Positions 1 to 9,339 are shown, counted from the first letter of the stretch. The stretch: DNA of 64,000 bases from GWE2-40-63 sp041664345 (GCA_041664345.1 JBAYKX010000013.1:1-64000); one strand, 5' to 3'. Numbers and translations are program-made. The notes: generated by a model from the sequence alone, not told the origin.

Positions 1-1
1 C

Positions 2-76
2 GAAGTTTCCACTACACAAGATAGACATCAGTACAACGAATCGCATGAAGTCTTCCTTTGGCTAAAACAAAAATAA
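2..76 (+). CDS. 3' end of an unidentified gene (partial)
   Basis: An open frame enters from the left edge and runs 24 codons to a TAA, ending in the residues HEVFLWLKQK. The hydrophilic, charged tail looks like an ordinary protein C-terminus, but it is too short to assign to a family. It lies 390 bases before the helicase gene on the same strand. It could be a chance open frame. Confidence 0.25.
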   Translation, partial: EVSTTQDRHQYNESHEVFLWLKQK

Positions 77-298
77 AAAAAAGTTCTTGAAAAATTTGGA
101 ATTTAACACAGTACCTCATGAGCTATAGCGAATAAAGTCCCGATATGGGAAGTGGTATATAGCAGAACACACATATACAATTAGTTACCGACCTCCAATT
201 ATTTTAATTAAAACTTTCCATTAATAATGTTGAATAACCATAAATACTGTTGTCGGGTTAAAATGTCAAGTCAATTTCGATGTTCCAATAATTCGTTG

Positions 299-306
299 TA
301 CCTTTG
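299..306 (+). promoter_or_regulatory. possible -7 promoter box for the helicase gene
   Basis: TACCTTTG matches the Bacteroidota -7 consensus TAnnTTTG. No convincing -33 TTG box lies 19-21 bases upstream. If it is used, the helicase mRNA would have a leader of about 155 bases, which is common for DEAD-box helicase genes but is not shown here. Confidence 0.3.
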
Positions 307-466
307 ACCAAAATTCGCACGCTTCGCCCAACCGTTGTCTCATCCCAAAAAAGTTGTTTCATCAGGTTTACATGCTTTGCACAGGTTTAATTCTATTTTG
401 GAATTTTAACTTGAAACAAAGCAATCAGGGTGGTTGGATCGAATGGAAACAGATTATTTAAACATT

Positions 467-1738
467 ATGATTTTTAACGAATTAAATTTAATGCCTTCTT
501 TATTGAAAGCAATTGAAGAAGAAGGCTATAAAACACCTACACCCATTCAAGAAGAGGCTATTCCCATTGTTTTACAGGGAAACGATTTACTGGGCTGCGC
601 CCAAACCGGAACCGGTAAAACCGCTGCTTTTGCTTTACCCATTATTCAACTTTTAAGTGCCAACCCTCAACGGGGAAGAAACAAAAAAATACGAAGTTTA
701 ATTGTAACCCCCACCCGCGAACTGGCCATACAAATTGATGAAAGTTTTAAAGTATATGGACGCCATACCGGAATAACCAGTACCGTTATTTTTGGTGGGG
801 TTACCCAATTGAAACAGACTCAGGCTTTACAATTAGGAGTGGATGTGTTGGTGGCCACTCCCGGCCGCTTGCTCGACCTGATGAACCAACGGTTTGTGAG
901 TTTGCGCGACATTGAAATATTTGTACTCGACGAAGCCGACCGTATGTTGGATATGGGTTTTATCCACGATGTAAAAAAGCTGATTGTGGCCCTTCCGCAC
1001 AAGCGCCAGTCGTTGTTTTTCTCGGCTACCATGCCCGCTGAAATTGTGAAACTGGCGGCCACCATTTTGCATGAACCCAAAAAAGTAGAAGTTACTCCGG
1101 AATCGACCACTGCAGAAACAGTAATACAGTACCTGTATTTTGTTGATAAAGGCAATAAAATGGCCTTACTGGTAGATTTGTTGCAGGACAAAAAAATAAA
1201 AACCGCGCTAGTTTTCACCCGCACCAAACATGGTGCCGACCGGGTGGAACGCATGCTCAACAAAAAGAGCATTAAAGCAGAAGCCATTCATGGCGATAAA
1301 GCGCAAAATGCCCGACAACGGGCTTTGGCCAATTTTAAAGCACAAACCACCCGCATTTTAGTGGCTACCGACATTGCTGCCCGTGGCATTGACATTGACG
1401 ACTTAACCCATGTAATAAACTACGAATTGCCCAATGTAGCCGAAACGTATGTTCACCGCATTGGACGGACCGGACGAGCCGGAGCCTCCGGTATTGCCCT
1501 TTCGTTTTGCGATGCCATTGAAAAAGAGTACCTGCGCGATATTGAAAAGCTTATTTCGAAAAAAATTCCAGTGATTGATAACCATGATTTTCCACTCATT
1601 GATCACAATCCGGTAAAACCCGAAAAACAAGGTCAACGGCCTCCACGTACGGAAAGAAATCCGAGGCACCCAGCCAGTCCTAATAAAAAAGAGGTGATTA
1701 ACAAATGGCATAACAAGCCGAGTGGGGTTAAGCGGTAA
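467..1738 (+). CDS. rhlE: DEAD-box ATP-dependent RNA helicase, RhlE type
   Basis: This is an ATP-dependent RNA helicase expected in the cytoplasm in ribosome assembly or RNA turnover. The superfamily 2 motifs are all present in order: AQTGTGKT (Walker A), PTREL, DEAD within VLDEADRMLDMGF, SAT, and the C-terminal HRIGRTGR arginine-finger motif. A basic, proline-rich tail of about 60 residues follows the helicase core, as in RhlE/CsdA-like proteins. The open frame extends back to a TTG at 434 and an ATG at 443, but the family alignment starts at the ATG at 467 (MIFNELNL), which I chose. The gene stands alone with no operon partner. The family call is secure; the exact RNA target is unknown. Confidence 0.93.
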   Translation: MIFNELNLMPSLLKAIEEEGYKTPTPIQEEAIPIVLQGNDLLGCAQTGTGKTAAFALPIIQLLSANPQRGRNKKIRSLIVTPTRELAIQIDESFKVYGRHTGITSTVIFGGVTQLKQTQALQLGVDVLVATPGRLLDLMNQRFVSLRDIEIFVLDEADRMLDMGFIHDVKKLIVALPHKRQSLFFSATMPAEIVKLAATILHEPKKVEVTPESTTAETVIQYLYFVDKGNKMALLVDLLQDKKIKTALVFTRTKHGADRVERMLNKKSIKAEAIHGDKAQNARQRALANFKAQTTRILVATDIAARGIDIDDLTHVINYELPNVAETYVHRIGRTGRAGASGIALSFCDAIEKEYLRDIEKLISKKIPVIDNHDFPLIDHNPVKPEKQGQRPPRTERNPRHPASPNKKEVINKWHNKPSGVKR

Positions 1739-2298
1739 GGGTTTGGGGGGAACTAACGGTCGGCGACATGAAATCGTTGGCTGCGGGTTACTTTCCTGTC
1801 GAGCCGCATTACTGTTACTGCGAGCTGTGAACTGTGAACTTTGTTGTTCGAACGGAAACAGTAATTAAATTTAGTGTTGTGTTGGCGAAGATTATTATTA
1901 TGGTAGATAATCGGTTAATGTCATATAACTAAAAAGGTTGTGATTTTCATATTGTTCTGATTTATTATCCCAATAATTACCGAAATAGAATCTCTAAATA
2001 CATCATAATGTTTAACGTTTATATATTCTATTAATTAATCACGGGTTATTTATCTTTAACCAGGATTATTCATGAATAATCCTGACGATTTAGTTATTCC
2101 TCAAAATTGGGAAAATAAAAGCTCCCAATTTTGGGTATAGCTATCCCGATGTTAAATCGAGAGGGGTTTACTTACGTGTGTTCTGTTTGTTCGAATCGCG
2201 CTTGCAACCCAATACCCCTCGAACATTACCTTACCGGTGAGCTTCGCTTCGCTCAGGTTCATACCTTTCGCTATGCTCAGGTATGAATAAATTAGGTT
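1739..2298. other. intergenic region with palindromes, no intact gene
   Basis: About 560 bases without a supportable gene. It holds a perfect 24-base palindrome (2061-2084), a 10-base inverted repeat with arms at 2103-2112 and 2123-2132, and a 9-base inverted repeat with arms at 2258-2266 and 2279-2287. On the minus strand near 2075-2100 there is a short stretch reading IVRIIHE, which resembles the C-terminus of the toxin remnant next door (ARILHE). It may be a second, more decayed copy. The region looks like old mobile or toxin-antitoxin debris. Confidence 0.5.
2061..2084. repeat. perfect palindrome, copy 1 of a repeated element
   Basis: A 24-base perfect palindrome centred on CATG (arm CAGGATTATT). 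The 15 bases AATAATCCTGACGAT at 2075-2089 recur exactly at 56674-56688, where they again form the right arm of a palindrome (arm AGATTATT). Two intergenic sites with the same arm and the same flanking ACGAT suggest a small dispersed repeat of the REP type rather than a terminator, since no T-run follows. Confidence 0.5.
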
Positions 2299-2555
2299 AA
2301 TTCTATTCTTTAAATCCATTTGTTCATGAAGAATCCTGGCGATTTCTATTTCGTTATCCTCAATCTTGCGATAAAAAAAGATATGACGACCAATTTTTAA
2401 ATCGCAACAAATTTTCCGTTACTTCTGAATAAATTTTGCTTAAATCTGAATCATTTGCAATTTCTTAAAAATAAATGACTTTACTTATTCGCTTGACTTT
2501 CAGACCATTTATCAAATGTGTAATTCCATATCTGCTGCAATTCTGTTTTATTTTC
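2299..2555 (-). pseudogene. broken RelE/ParE-family toxin gene
   Basis: Read on the minus strand, three frames join into a RelE/ParE-type toxin. The parts are NKTELQQIWNYTFDKW followed by SESQANK and a stop; then EIANDSDLSKIYSEVTENL in a second frame; then KIGRHIFFYRKIEDNEIEIA and RILHEQMDLKNRI in a third. IWNYTF, IGRHI.FY and RILHE.MD are family hallmarks. At least two frameshifts and a stop make it non-functional. The N-terminal few residues and any antitoxin gene are missing. The readable part begins inside the last codons of the GH26 gene, so the right-hand edge looks like a recombination junction at the end of the PUL. Confidence 0.75.
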
Positions 2556-3597
2556 CAAAGCGTGGCAGTTCATCGGCCGTTAAGCACTTTTCGGAGTTAA
2601 ACACTTGCACCAATTCTTCCAATGAGTTGTATTTGTATCCCAAATCGCTCCAAAGCATAAACCAAGCGTAGCCGTTTTGGGTCTCATATTCCTTCAGGGT
2701 TGGCATTGTAGCACATTCCCCAATGGCAAACGGACGCTTTCCCGCTAACTCTTTAATCTCATCGTACCACTCCTTCCTGAAAACCACATTGGTATTGCTT
2801 TCCGGATAAATATCACAAGATACTATATCCACATAGTCGTCACCGGGATAGTATTCTTTCAATCCGTGCTTCGGTTTATCGGGGCTCCAAACCCATAGTA
2901 AGTTGTTTAATTTGTGATAATCGGTATAATAGTGATACAGCATTTTCCATAATGCCGGAAAACCTTCTTGGCCGCTATGGCCGCCCCACCAAAACCATTT
3001 GCCGTTCATTTCGTGATACGGGCGGAACAGTACCGGAATGTTCTTGTCCTGAAGGGTTTTCAGTTCCATGGCCAAACGGTCCATGTACTCTTTCCAAATG
3101 GTATTTATTTTGGTGCCATCGGTCAACAGTTCTTTCCACTCCTCGTTAGTTAGCTTAGTTTGTACCCCGCCAACAAATTGGCAAGGTTCGCCCACCAATG
3201 GGCTGGCCTGATGGTAGGTGAGCGTAATAATACTGCCTCGTTCATGTTGTTTCACAATTTCAGGAACCAACAGTGGGCGGTATTTTATGTTGTCAATATC
3301 GTGGGTAGAATCGGAAAAACCATAATCGCAACCCCAAATTGCCGGGTACTTGCCCGTTAACAGGAAAATGGAATCGGTGTAAACCGACATTTTACCCAAA
3401 TAGTTGTGCTGCCCGGTAAGTACCTGCTTTCCGTGAATGCTATAAATAAAATCAAGTAATGCGGTGGCTTCCTTGGTGGCATTCTGATTGACAGGTTTTT
3501 GGGTATCCACTTTGTTTGTTTTATTCGTTCCATTGCATCCGTATATTAAAGCGGCTGCCGTGAAAAGAATAATGATGAATCCTGATCGCTTTTTCAT
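2548..3597 (-). CDS. GH26 beta-mannanase lipoprotein (A)
   Basis: Predicted endo- or exo-acting beta-1,4-mannanase. The N-terminus is a lipoprotein signal ending in IYGC (Cys21), so the enzyme should be anchored to the cell envelope. The GH26 fold is supported by FRPYHEMNGKWFWWG, where Glu196 is the expected acid/base, and by AIGECATMP, where Glu294 is the expected nucleophile. At 349 residues it is a single catalytic domain with no binding module. It is the last gene of the PUL, 160 bases after the GH3 gene, and that gap contains an inverted repeat. Its stop codon overlaps the start of a decayed toxin gene. A second GH26 (29452-30558) opens the locus; the two differ in sequence and probably in product length. 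Confidence 0.9.
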   Translation of the reverse strand: MKKRSGFIIILFTAAALIYGCNGTNKTNKVDTQKPVNQNATKEATALLDFIYSIHGKQVLTGQHNYLGKMSVYTDSIFLLTGKYPAIWGCDYGFSDSTHDIDNIKYRPLLVPEIVKQHERGSIITLTYHQASPLVGEPCQFVGGVQTKLTNEEWKELLTDGTKINTIWKEYMDRLAMELKTLQDKNIPVLFRPYHEMNGKWFWWGGHSGQEGFPALWKMLYHYYTDYHKLNNLLWVWSPDKPKHGLKEYYPGDDYVDIVSCDIYPESNTNVVFRKEWYDEIKELAGKRPFAIGECATMPTLKEYETQNGYAWFMLWSDLGYKYNSLEELVQVFNSEKCLTADELPRFGK

Positions 3598-3638
3598 GAT
3601 GATTAGTTTTAAGTGAGTCTTTCCGTATAATTAAAACA

Positions 3639-3734
3639 GCCACAGATTCACAGATTTAAAAATTTAGACTTTAGATTTTTAATGAACGAAAAAGGTTTTA
3701 TTATTAAATCTTAAATAATCTGTGAATCTGTGGC
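3639..3734. repeat. 18-base perfect inverted repeat between GH3 and GH26 genes
   Basis: The arms GCCACAGATTCACAGATT (3639-3656) and its exact reverse complement (3717-3734) are separated by 60 AT-rich bases. Motifs of the form ATCTGTG..ATCTGTGGC are common between genes in Bacteroidota. This looks like a dispersed palindromic repeat. It fills most of the intergenic space and could also act as an mRNA processing or attenuation structure. Confidence 0.65.
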
Positions 3735-3757
3735 AATTTGTTTTTATTCGGTTTTAG

Positions 3758-6064
3758 TTATTTTACAGTGAAAACGGTACTCTTCAAATCAACCGAATTA
3801 GGTCCCACAAATACCGTAAATTCGCCGGGTTCCACCACCTTTTTCAAGTCAGGATTGTAATACTGTAAATCCTCTTTTGTAACCGTGAAAGTTACTGTTT
3901 TCGATTCATTGGGCTCAAGGCGAACGCGGGCAAAATCTTTCAATTCTTTTATAGGCCGTACTCCGGTGCTTACTTTATCATGGATATACAATTGTACCAC
4001 TTCTTCACCGGCCATTTGTCCGGTATTGGTTACCGGAATTGAAACCTTTATAGAATCTGTTTCTGTTATTTCCGATTTATCGAGGGTGAGTTCACCATAC
4101 GAATAGGTTGTGTAGGAAAGGCCATGTCCAAATGCAAATAAAGGTTCGCTTCCTGGAAAGTAAATATAACTTCTAAACCTCGAAGGTTTGCGGCTATAAT
4201 AGCATGGTAGTTGGCCTACTGATTTTGGGATGGTTGTGGCCAGTTTACCTGATGGATTCACTTTTCCAAATACCACATTGGCTATGGCTGTTCCACCTTC
4301 CTGTCCGGGATAAAAAACCTGAATTATAGCGGGTACAGTTGAAGCCACATAGTTAAAGCTCAGTGGTCTGCCGCCAAATATAAGAGCGGTGACAGGTTTC
4401 CCTGTTTTTAAAAGTGCTTCAACCAACATATTTTGTCTTCCCAGTAAGTCTAAATTATCGCGGTCGCCCAAATGGAATTCACCCCATGCTTCGCGGCTGA
4501 ACGACACCGTTTCACCAATGGCCAGGATAATTACATCGCTTTGTTTGGCCACTTTTACCGCTTCGGCAATTAACTGCATGTCGGATGCTTCATCATTAGG
4601 AGTATGCACGTCGTTCCCCCAGTATGTACTTTCTTCTTTGGCAATTTTGCATCCTTCGGCATACAGCACCTTGAATTTTCCTTCGGAAATATTTTCAACT
4701 CCTTCCAATACATCAACGCCATCAAAACGAGGCTCTGCGGTGTATCCACCATAATGTACGCCTTTGGCGTTGGGTCCGATTACGGCAACGGTTTTAATTT
4801 TCTCCGGATTGAAAGGAAGGGTATTGTTTTGGTTTTTTAAAAGAACCAGTGATTTTTCAGCAGCTTCCAACGCTATTTTTTTATGAGCATCGCAATTTGT
4901 GACCTCTTTCATTCGCATGGTGTCGAGGGTATTGTTGTCGAATAAGCCCAACATGTATTTTAGGGTTACTATTCTTTTAGCCGATTCATTAACATATTTC
5001 TCATCGAGTTTGCCTTCTTTAACCATTTGAACAAGTTCGTCGTAAGTTCCTGTTTGGTAACGTATGTCCAGATCAATTCCATTTTCGATGGCCAGTTTTG
5101 CAGCACCAGCAGGTGAAGCTGCTATTGAATGGGTGCGGTACAGTTCATCCAATGCATTTTGGTCGCCGGTAATGGGTCCGTTGAAACCCAATTCGTTGGC
5201 TAAAATATCCTTAATAAGCCATTTGCTTGCGTGATTGGGAACACCGTTAATTTCGTTGTAGGAAGGCATTACACTGATAACTCCGGCATCTATACATTTG
5301 GCAAATGGAGGCATTTGTTCGTTCAGCAGGTCGTAATAGGATATGTTTATGGTAGCCATATTTCTACCTCCTTCGGGAATGCCATGTCCCATAAAATGTT
5401 TTAGGGTAGCTGCCACATGGTTGCTGTCGGGGGTTCTGCTGCGACCCTGTAATCCCAATACAGCGGCTTTTCCACATTCGCCCACCAAATACGGATCTTC
5501 ACTGTACATTTCCTCAATGCGGCCAAATCGGGGTTCGCGCGCTAAATCGAGAATGGGCGATAAAATGTGTTTTACTCCACGTACCGCAGCTTCCTTAGCT
5601 GCTACATCGTAACATTTTTCAAGCATTACCGGGTCCCAACTGCAACCCAAGGCAATGGCCTGAGGGAAAACAGTAGCCTGCATACCCATAAAACCGTGCA
5701 ACGCCTCGCCCTGGTATATAACAGGTACTTTCATCCGTGTGGTATTATTGTAATCATTGATTGTTTGCTGAACATTCATATATGTTATTGGGTCCAGACC
5801 TTTATCCACGCATACTCCGCCAACTCCATCGGGGAGATATTTCTTTAAACTGTCGGCATTAACCACACCCGACGGACTGGTATAACGAGTAATGGCGGCA
5901 TAAGAATATATTTTAAGTTGTGCCACTTTTTCCTCAAGGGTTAGTTGAGCTAATAATTTGTCGGCTTTTTGAGCGCAAATTTCTTGTTTTGAAGCTGGTT
6001 TTTGCTGGCAACTGATTAGCAGCAAAAGTGATGTGGCAATTGCCAGTAGGTGTAAGTGTTTCAT
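3758..6064 (-). CDS. GH3 beta-glycosidase lipoprotein (BglX-like)
   Basis: Predicted exo-acting beta-glucosidase or related GH3 enzyme that removes terminal sugars from oligosaccharides. Residues 1-19 are a lipoprotein signal (LLISC). The N-terminal TIM-barrel domain carries the KH motif (LKHFMGHG, about 222) and the expected nucleophile Asp301 in GPITGDQNAL. The C-terminal alpha/beta sandwich spans about 400-640 and a fibronectin III-like domain about 680-768, ending in FTVFVGPNS. At 768 residues it is full length. In a mannan locus it would take glucose off glucomannan fragments, though beta-mannosidase or xylosidase activity is possible. A VapBC-like pair separates it from the upstream PUL gene. 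Confidence 0.9.
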   Translation of the reverse strand: MKHLHLLAIATSLLLLISCQQKPASKQEICAQKADKLLAQLTLEEKVAQLKIYSYAAITRYTSPSGVVNADSLKKYLPDGVGGVCVDKGLDPITYMNVQQTINDYNNTTRMKVPVIYQGEALHGFMGMQATVFPQAIALGCSWDPVMLEKCYDVAAKEAAVRGVKHILSPILDLAREPRFGRIEEMYSEDPYLVGECGKAAVLGLQGRSRTPDSNHVAATLKHFMGHGIPEGGRNMATINISYYDLLNEQMPPFAKCIDAGVISVMPSYNEINGVPNHASKWLIKDILANELGFNGPITGDQNALDELYRTHSIAASPAGAAKLAIENGIDLDIRYQTGTYDELVQMVKEGKLDEKYVNESAKRIVTLKYMLGLFDNNTLDTMRMKEVTNCDAHKKIALEAAEKSLVLLKNQNNTLPFNPEKIKTVAVIGPNAKGVHYGGYTAEPRFDGVDVLEGVENISEGKFKVLYAEGCKIAKEESTYWGNDVHTPNDEASDMQLIAEAVKVAKQSDVIILAIGETVSFSREAWGEFHLGDRDNLDLLGRQNMLVEALLKTGKPVTALIFGGRPLSFNYVASTVPAIIQVFYPGQEGGTAIANVVFGKVNPSGKLATTIPKSVGQLPCYYSRKPSRFRSYIYFPGSEPLFAFGHGLSYTTYSYGELTLDKSEITETDSIKVSIPVTNTGQMAGEEVVQLYIHDKVSTGVRPIKELKDFARVRLEPNESKTVTFTVTKEDLQYYNPDLKKVVEPGEFTVFVGPNSVDLKSTVFTVK

Positions 6065-6094
6065 ATTTATTATTTATAGTTTACTATTGAATTT

Positions 6095-6102
6095 CAAATA
6101 TA
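6095..6102 (-). promoter_or_regulatory. possible -7 box for the GH3 gene
   Basis: On the minus strand this reads TATATTTG, a full match to TAnnTTTG, about 31 bases before the GH3 start codon. No -33 TTG sits at the right spacing. It would allow the GH3-GH26 pair to be transcribed independently of the upstream genes. Confidence 0.35.
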
Positions 6103-6209
6103 GCATATTCTCCATTTTAAATTTGAAAATATTGTTAGGCAAAAGGAGATGACAATAAACGATTAACGAAACCCCGCATAGAATGAAAAATGTGTTAGTG
6201 GTAGGTAAT

Positions 6210-6593
6210 TTACCAGATTATCTTGCTGGTATATTTCTTAAACTCAGGATCTTTCGTAATAATCGACATTTTATGTTTAATTGCCTGTGATATAATTATC
6301 CTATCGAATGGATCTCTGTGATGCAAATCAAGAGTTAATAGTCTTTGTGTATCATCAAATACAATAGGAAGAATTTTGAATCCATTAATTTTAGCCTGAT
6401 TCTTAAGCTCTTTAAATGGAATATCAAGCTCTATTTTGTCAACTTTAAGTTTAATAGAAATTTCCCAAAAACTAGCAATACTAACATATTTCTCATTATC
6501 TGGATTTATAATAATTGATTTTGCATTTTGTGACAAATCATTACTCCCCGCAATAAACCACAAAAACGCATGTGTATCAAGAAGATATCTCAT
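6210..6593 (-). CDS. PIN-domain ribonuclease toxin, VapC-like
   Basis: A 127-residue PIN-domain protein, the usual size of a VapC toxin, which cleaves RNA until bound by its antitoxin. The opening MRYLLDTHAFLWF supplies the first acidic residue (Asp6). HRDPFDRII near 93-101 is the typical C-terminal acidic motif of the YLLDTHxxLW subgroup. Its start codon shares one base with the antitoxin stop (TAATG), so translation is probably coupled. The pair sits inside the mannan PUL between the GH78-like and GH3 genes, both on the same strand. Nothing in the sequence says whether it is active, but the frame is intact. Confidence 0.88.
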   Translation of the reverse strand: MRYLLDTHAFLWFIAGSNDLSQNAKSIIINPDNEKYVSIASFWEISIKLKVDKIELDIPFKELKNQAKINGFKILPIVFDDTQRLLTLDLHHRDPFDRIIISQAIKHKMSIITKDPEFKKYTSKIIW

Positions 6594-6796
6594 TACATGT
6601 ATTCTTTGAAATCATCAAGAGGTGCATCAAAATCAGATGAAAGCCGTATTTTCCCTTTAGCACTGCCAAATTTTGGAATGATTTTCTTCTTTGTTTTTGA
6701 TGATTTCTCAATCAAAAAATCCATAAAATCAGATACTTCCATTTGAAATTTCGGTGGAAGTGTCTCAAATTTTGATATAACTGCAATAGTATTCAT
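6593..6796 (-). CDS. DUF2281-like antitoxin
   Basis: A 67-residue protein with an N-terminal helix-rich part (SKFETLPPKFQMEVSDFMDF), a basic linker, and a C-terminal FGSAKGKIRLSSDFDAPLDD. This arrangement is typical of DUF2281 antitoxins that pair with PIN toxins: the tail with GSAKG and DFDAPLDDF binds and blocks the nuclease. It lies directly upstream of the PIN gene and overlaps it by one base. It probably also represses the shared promoter, as is usual for such pairs. Confidence 0.85.
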   Translation of the reverse strand: MNTIAVISKFETLPPKFQMEVSDFMDFLIEKSSKTKKKIIPKFGSAKGKIRLSSDFDAPLDDFKEYM

Positions 6797-6811
6797 TTTG
6801 TCATTTTTTTA

Positions 6812-6819
6812 CAAATATA
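6812..6819 (-). promoter_or_regulatory. likely -7 box of the toxin-antitoxin pair
   Basis: TATATTTG on the minus strand, 16 bases before the antitoxin ATG, matches TAnnTTTG. The nearest TTTG upstream (6846-6849) is about 26 bases away, longer than the usual 19-21, so the -33 element is uncertain. Confidence 0.4.
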
Positions 6820-6837
6820 CAAATTTTATAACTCGGT

Positions 6838-6945
6838 CTATGCCTCAAATAATTTGAGTTTTTCTGGTGCCTCATTATGGCAGTATGCATAGTAAGGGTT
6901 TCGAAGCTCTTTGCTCACCATGCTGTACCTCATTTTTTTATTCAT
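6838..6945 (-). CDS. 35-residue open frame of unknown function
   Basis: ATG to TAG, starting three bases after the stop of the GH78-like gene. The peptide (MNKKMRYSMVSKELRNPYYA and 15 more residues, including CHNEAPEKL) has no signal or membrane segment and I recognise no family. The tight spacing would allow coupled translation, but it may be the tail of a decayed gene or chance. Confidence 0.2.
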   Translation of the reverse strand: MNKKMRYSMVSKELRNPYYAYCHNEAPEKLKLFEA

Positions 6946-6948
6946 AAT

Positions 6949-9339
6949 TCAATCCTTTATCTTGTTTAATCCTTCATTTAATTCGATTGACCGATCTTTA
7001 ATTACATAGTTACCTTTTAAACCGGCCGGTAAAACAATTTCCCCTTCAATTCCGCCTGTCTTTGTCTTTGAAAATTTTACTTTAATAATCCCTTTTTCAT
7101 GTGGTATAGAGCCTTCCACCCAATTTAAATTGCCTAAATGTGGTTCAATCCTTACCGTTTTGAATCCGGCGGTGGCGGGTTCAATGCCACAAACGGTTGC
7201 CAGTAATTCGTAGTTGGGACTTGAACTCCAGGCATGGCAATCGGACCGTGTGGGTTCCGGTTTTTCGGCAAATGTGGTCAGTCCCATTTTCAGCATATTG
7301 TGCCATGGCTCCAGCATTTCAACGTAGTTATCTGCCAAACCGGCTTTTTTCATGGCACGCAGCAAATAAAAACGGTAATAAAAAGTTGCTTGTGTCAATG
7401 TTTTGTCGTGGGCAACACGGTCAATTAGTTCTTTGGAATCGATGGGTAACTGTGCATTTGCCATAATAGCCATGATGTTGGCGTGTTGGCTGAATTCTTT
7501 TTTTTCGGGAGTATCGGCCAGTAAATTCCGGTTAGTATCCCAGCAAAGTTTTACCGTAGCTGTGGAAATTTCCTCTGCCAGTTTTTTATACTGTTCTGCC
7601 TGATAGTTGTCACCAAAATAGCTGAATAATTCTGAAGCTTCATTCAATGCGTAGGCCAGTTGAAGCGTTAAGATGGATGACCCGCCATCGGCCCCACCTT
7701 TAGGAACCCCACCGGTGTTGACCATATTATCCCAAGGCCATTCTTTAGGCCAATCAACAAAGTTCCAGTAGGGTGTATAACCCAACATGCCGGTTTTAGG
7801 GTTAATGCGCTGTTGGTACCAATTAAAAACACTTTCAATGCCAAAAAGCAATGGTTTAATAAATGCGGTATCGCTGTTTAACAACCAGTAATCGTGCACC
7901 ATATTGGTCCAGAATAGTGAGAAAGGTGGAATTACCTGCATATCGCTGCTGGGGTAACGGCTCCGGGTTAATCCGTCGTACAATCGGGAACGGTCGTACG
8001 CACTGATTGCCTGCCTTGTAAGCCGGTCGTCGCCGGATATGTATGACGAAACAAGGCACTGAATCCGGGTATCGCCCACATATTGCAGCTGTTCGTAATA
8101 CGGACAATCGTAATGAGTTTCGTTGCTGCAAAGCCTCAGCGTATGCCAGCCAACCTCCCATATTTTGCTCAATTCCGGATTGCTGCATTTAAAAGTGGCC
8201 GTTTCCTTAAACGGATAAGCGGTAAATACCGACTGGATGTTTTTTATGACCAGAGGGTTATCACCTGTTTTTATGGTTACTTGTACATACCGGAAGGTGC
8301 GGAACCAAAGCGGACGGAAGGTTTGATTATCGGCACTTCCCACTTTAAAAACATCCATCAAACCTTTTATGTTTTTGCCTTCAATTTCGTTCCGGTTTCC
8401 TTTGTTTCCCTGAGCATCAAAAAGGGCTTCGGCATAAATTAATTCAATTTCGGAACCATTGCTACCCGATACCGTTATTTCAGGATAAGCCACTGTTTCA
8501 ACACCCTGATCCAAAAGTATAACGGCTTTTGAATTGGCCGGAATGGTAAGGCTTTCTTTCCCAACAATGAAATTTTCACTGGCATTTATTCCTTCCTGCC
8601 TTCTGATGGATTTGAAACGCTGCACGGTTTCTTCCATCATGGGTATTTCACGGGGCACTAAATCCCAATCGGCATTGGAGCCCATCCCTTTTGCCCGGGC
8701 TTTGCCCAATTCTTTAGCCGTTAACCAGTTGGAATCGCCGAAGGATGCTTCTTGCCAGCCCCAAGGGTACTCTTCGCCATCAACATGGTCGCCGGGACCC
8801 ACCACAATATAAACTTGTACAGCATTATTGGGCGGAAGAGCAGTGTAGGCTTCGTTTTTTATCACTTTCCAACTGGCATTGGAATTAACTATTTTTTCTG
8901 TTTCGGAGTCACCTTGTAATAGAAATGCTGTTTTATTGGTAATTTGAGCCGACGGGATTTGATCGCCAAAGTTCCAAACAACGGCTGCCATAAGGTTTTT
9001 GCCTGGTTTTAAGAACGGAGCAATATCCAAGGTTTCGTAGTTCCAATGATTCAAATCGCTGCGGGCGGGGCCAAAGCAAACGGCCGTGCCATTTACAAAC
9101 AAGCGGTAACGGTTATCAGCCGAAACGTGAATCACGAATTTATCGGGTTTTGAGGCTAAATCAATTGCTTTTCAGAAATGGTAAACGCCATAAGCCTTTA
9201 AATCGGCAGTGGGATGGGTTATCCAGGATGCATCCCAATAGGATTTTAAAAAGCGGGGATTTATTTCCTGCTTGCTTTGTTGAGCAAAGGGTTGCGCAGC
9301 TATGCCGATAAAGGCGAAAAGACAAATCAATTTTTTCAT
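6949..9339 (-). pseudogene. GH78-like alpha-L-rhamnosidase gene with internal TGA
   Basis: Reading from the ATG at 9339 gives a signal peptide (MKKLICLFAFIGIAAQPFAQ) and the domain start SYWDASWITHPTADLKAYGV, then YHF, then TGA at 9172-9174 (codon 56). The same frame carries on with KAIDLASKPDKFVIHVSADN and is open for a further 740 codons. An Arg is expected at codon 56 (YHFRK), so CGA to TGA is the likely change. The rest shows an N-terminal rhamnosidase-type beta domain, the catalytic (alpha/alpha)6 barrel with DCPYYEQLQYVGDTR, and a C-terminal beta domain. The gene's own natural stop is also TGA, which argues against recoding. It lies 16 bases after the esterase gene, inside the PUL. Substrate is unclear; rhamnose is not a mannan component. 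Confidence 0.8.

Noticed and set aside
820..1287. 155-codon minus-strand open frame opposite the helicase gene
   Set aside because: It lies fully inside the helicase coding region; the peptide is Ser/Thr-rich with no family motif, as expected for an antisense shadow.
9172..9174. Recoding of TGA as an amino acid (selenocysteine or genetic-code change)
   Set aside because: The same gene and several neighbours end at TGA; an Arg, not Cys, is expected at the site, and no SECIS-like hairpin is evident just downstream.
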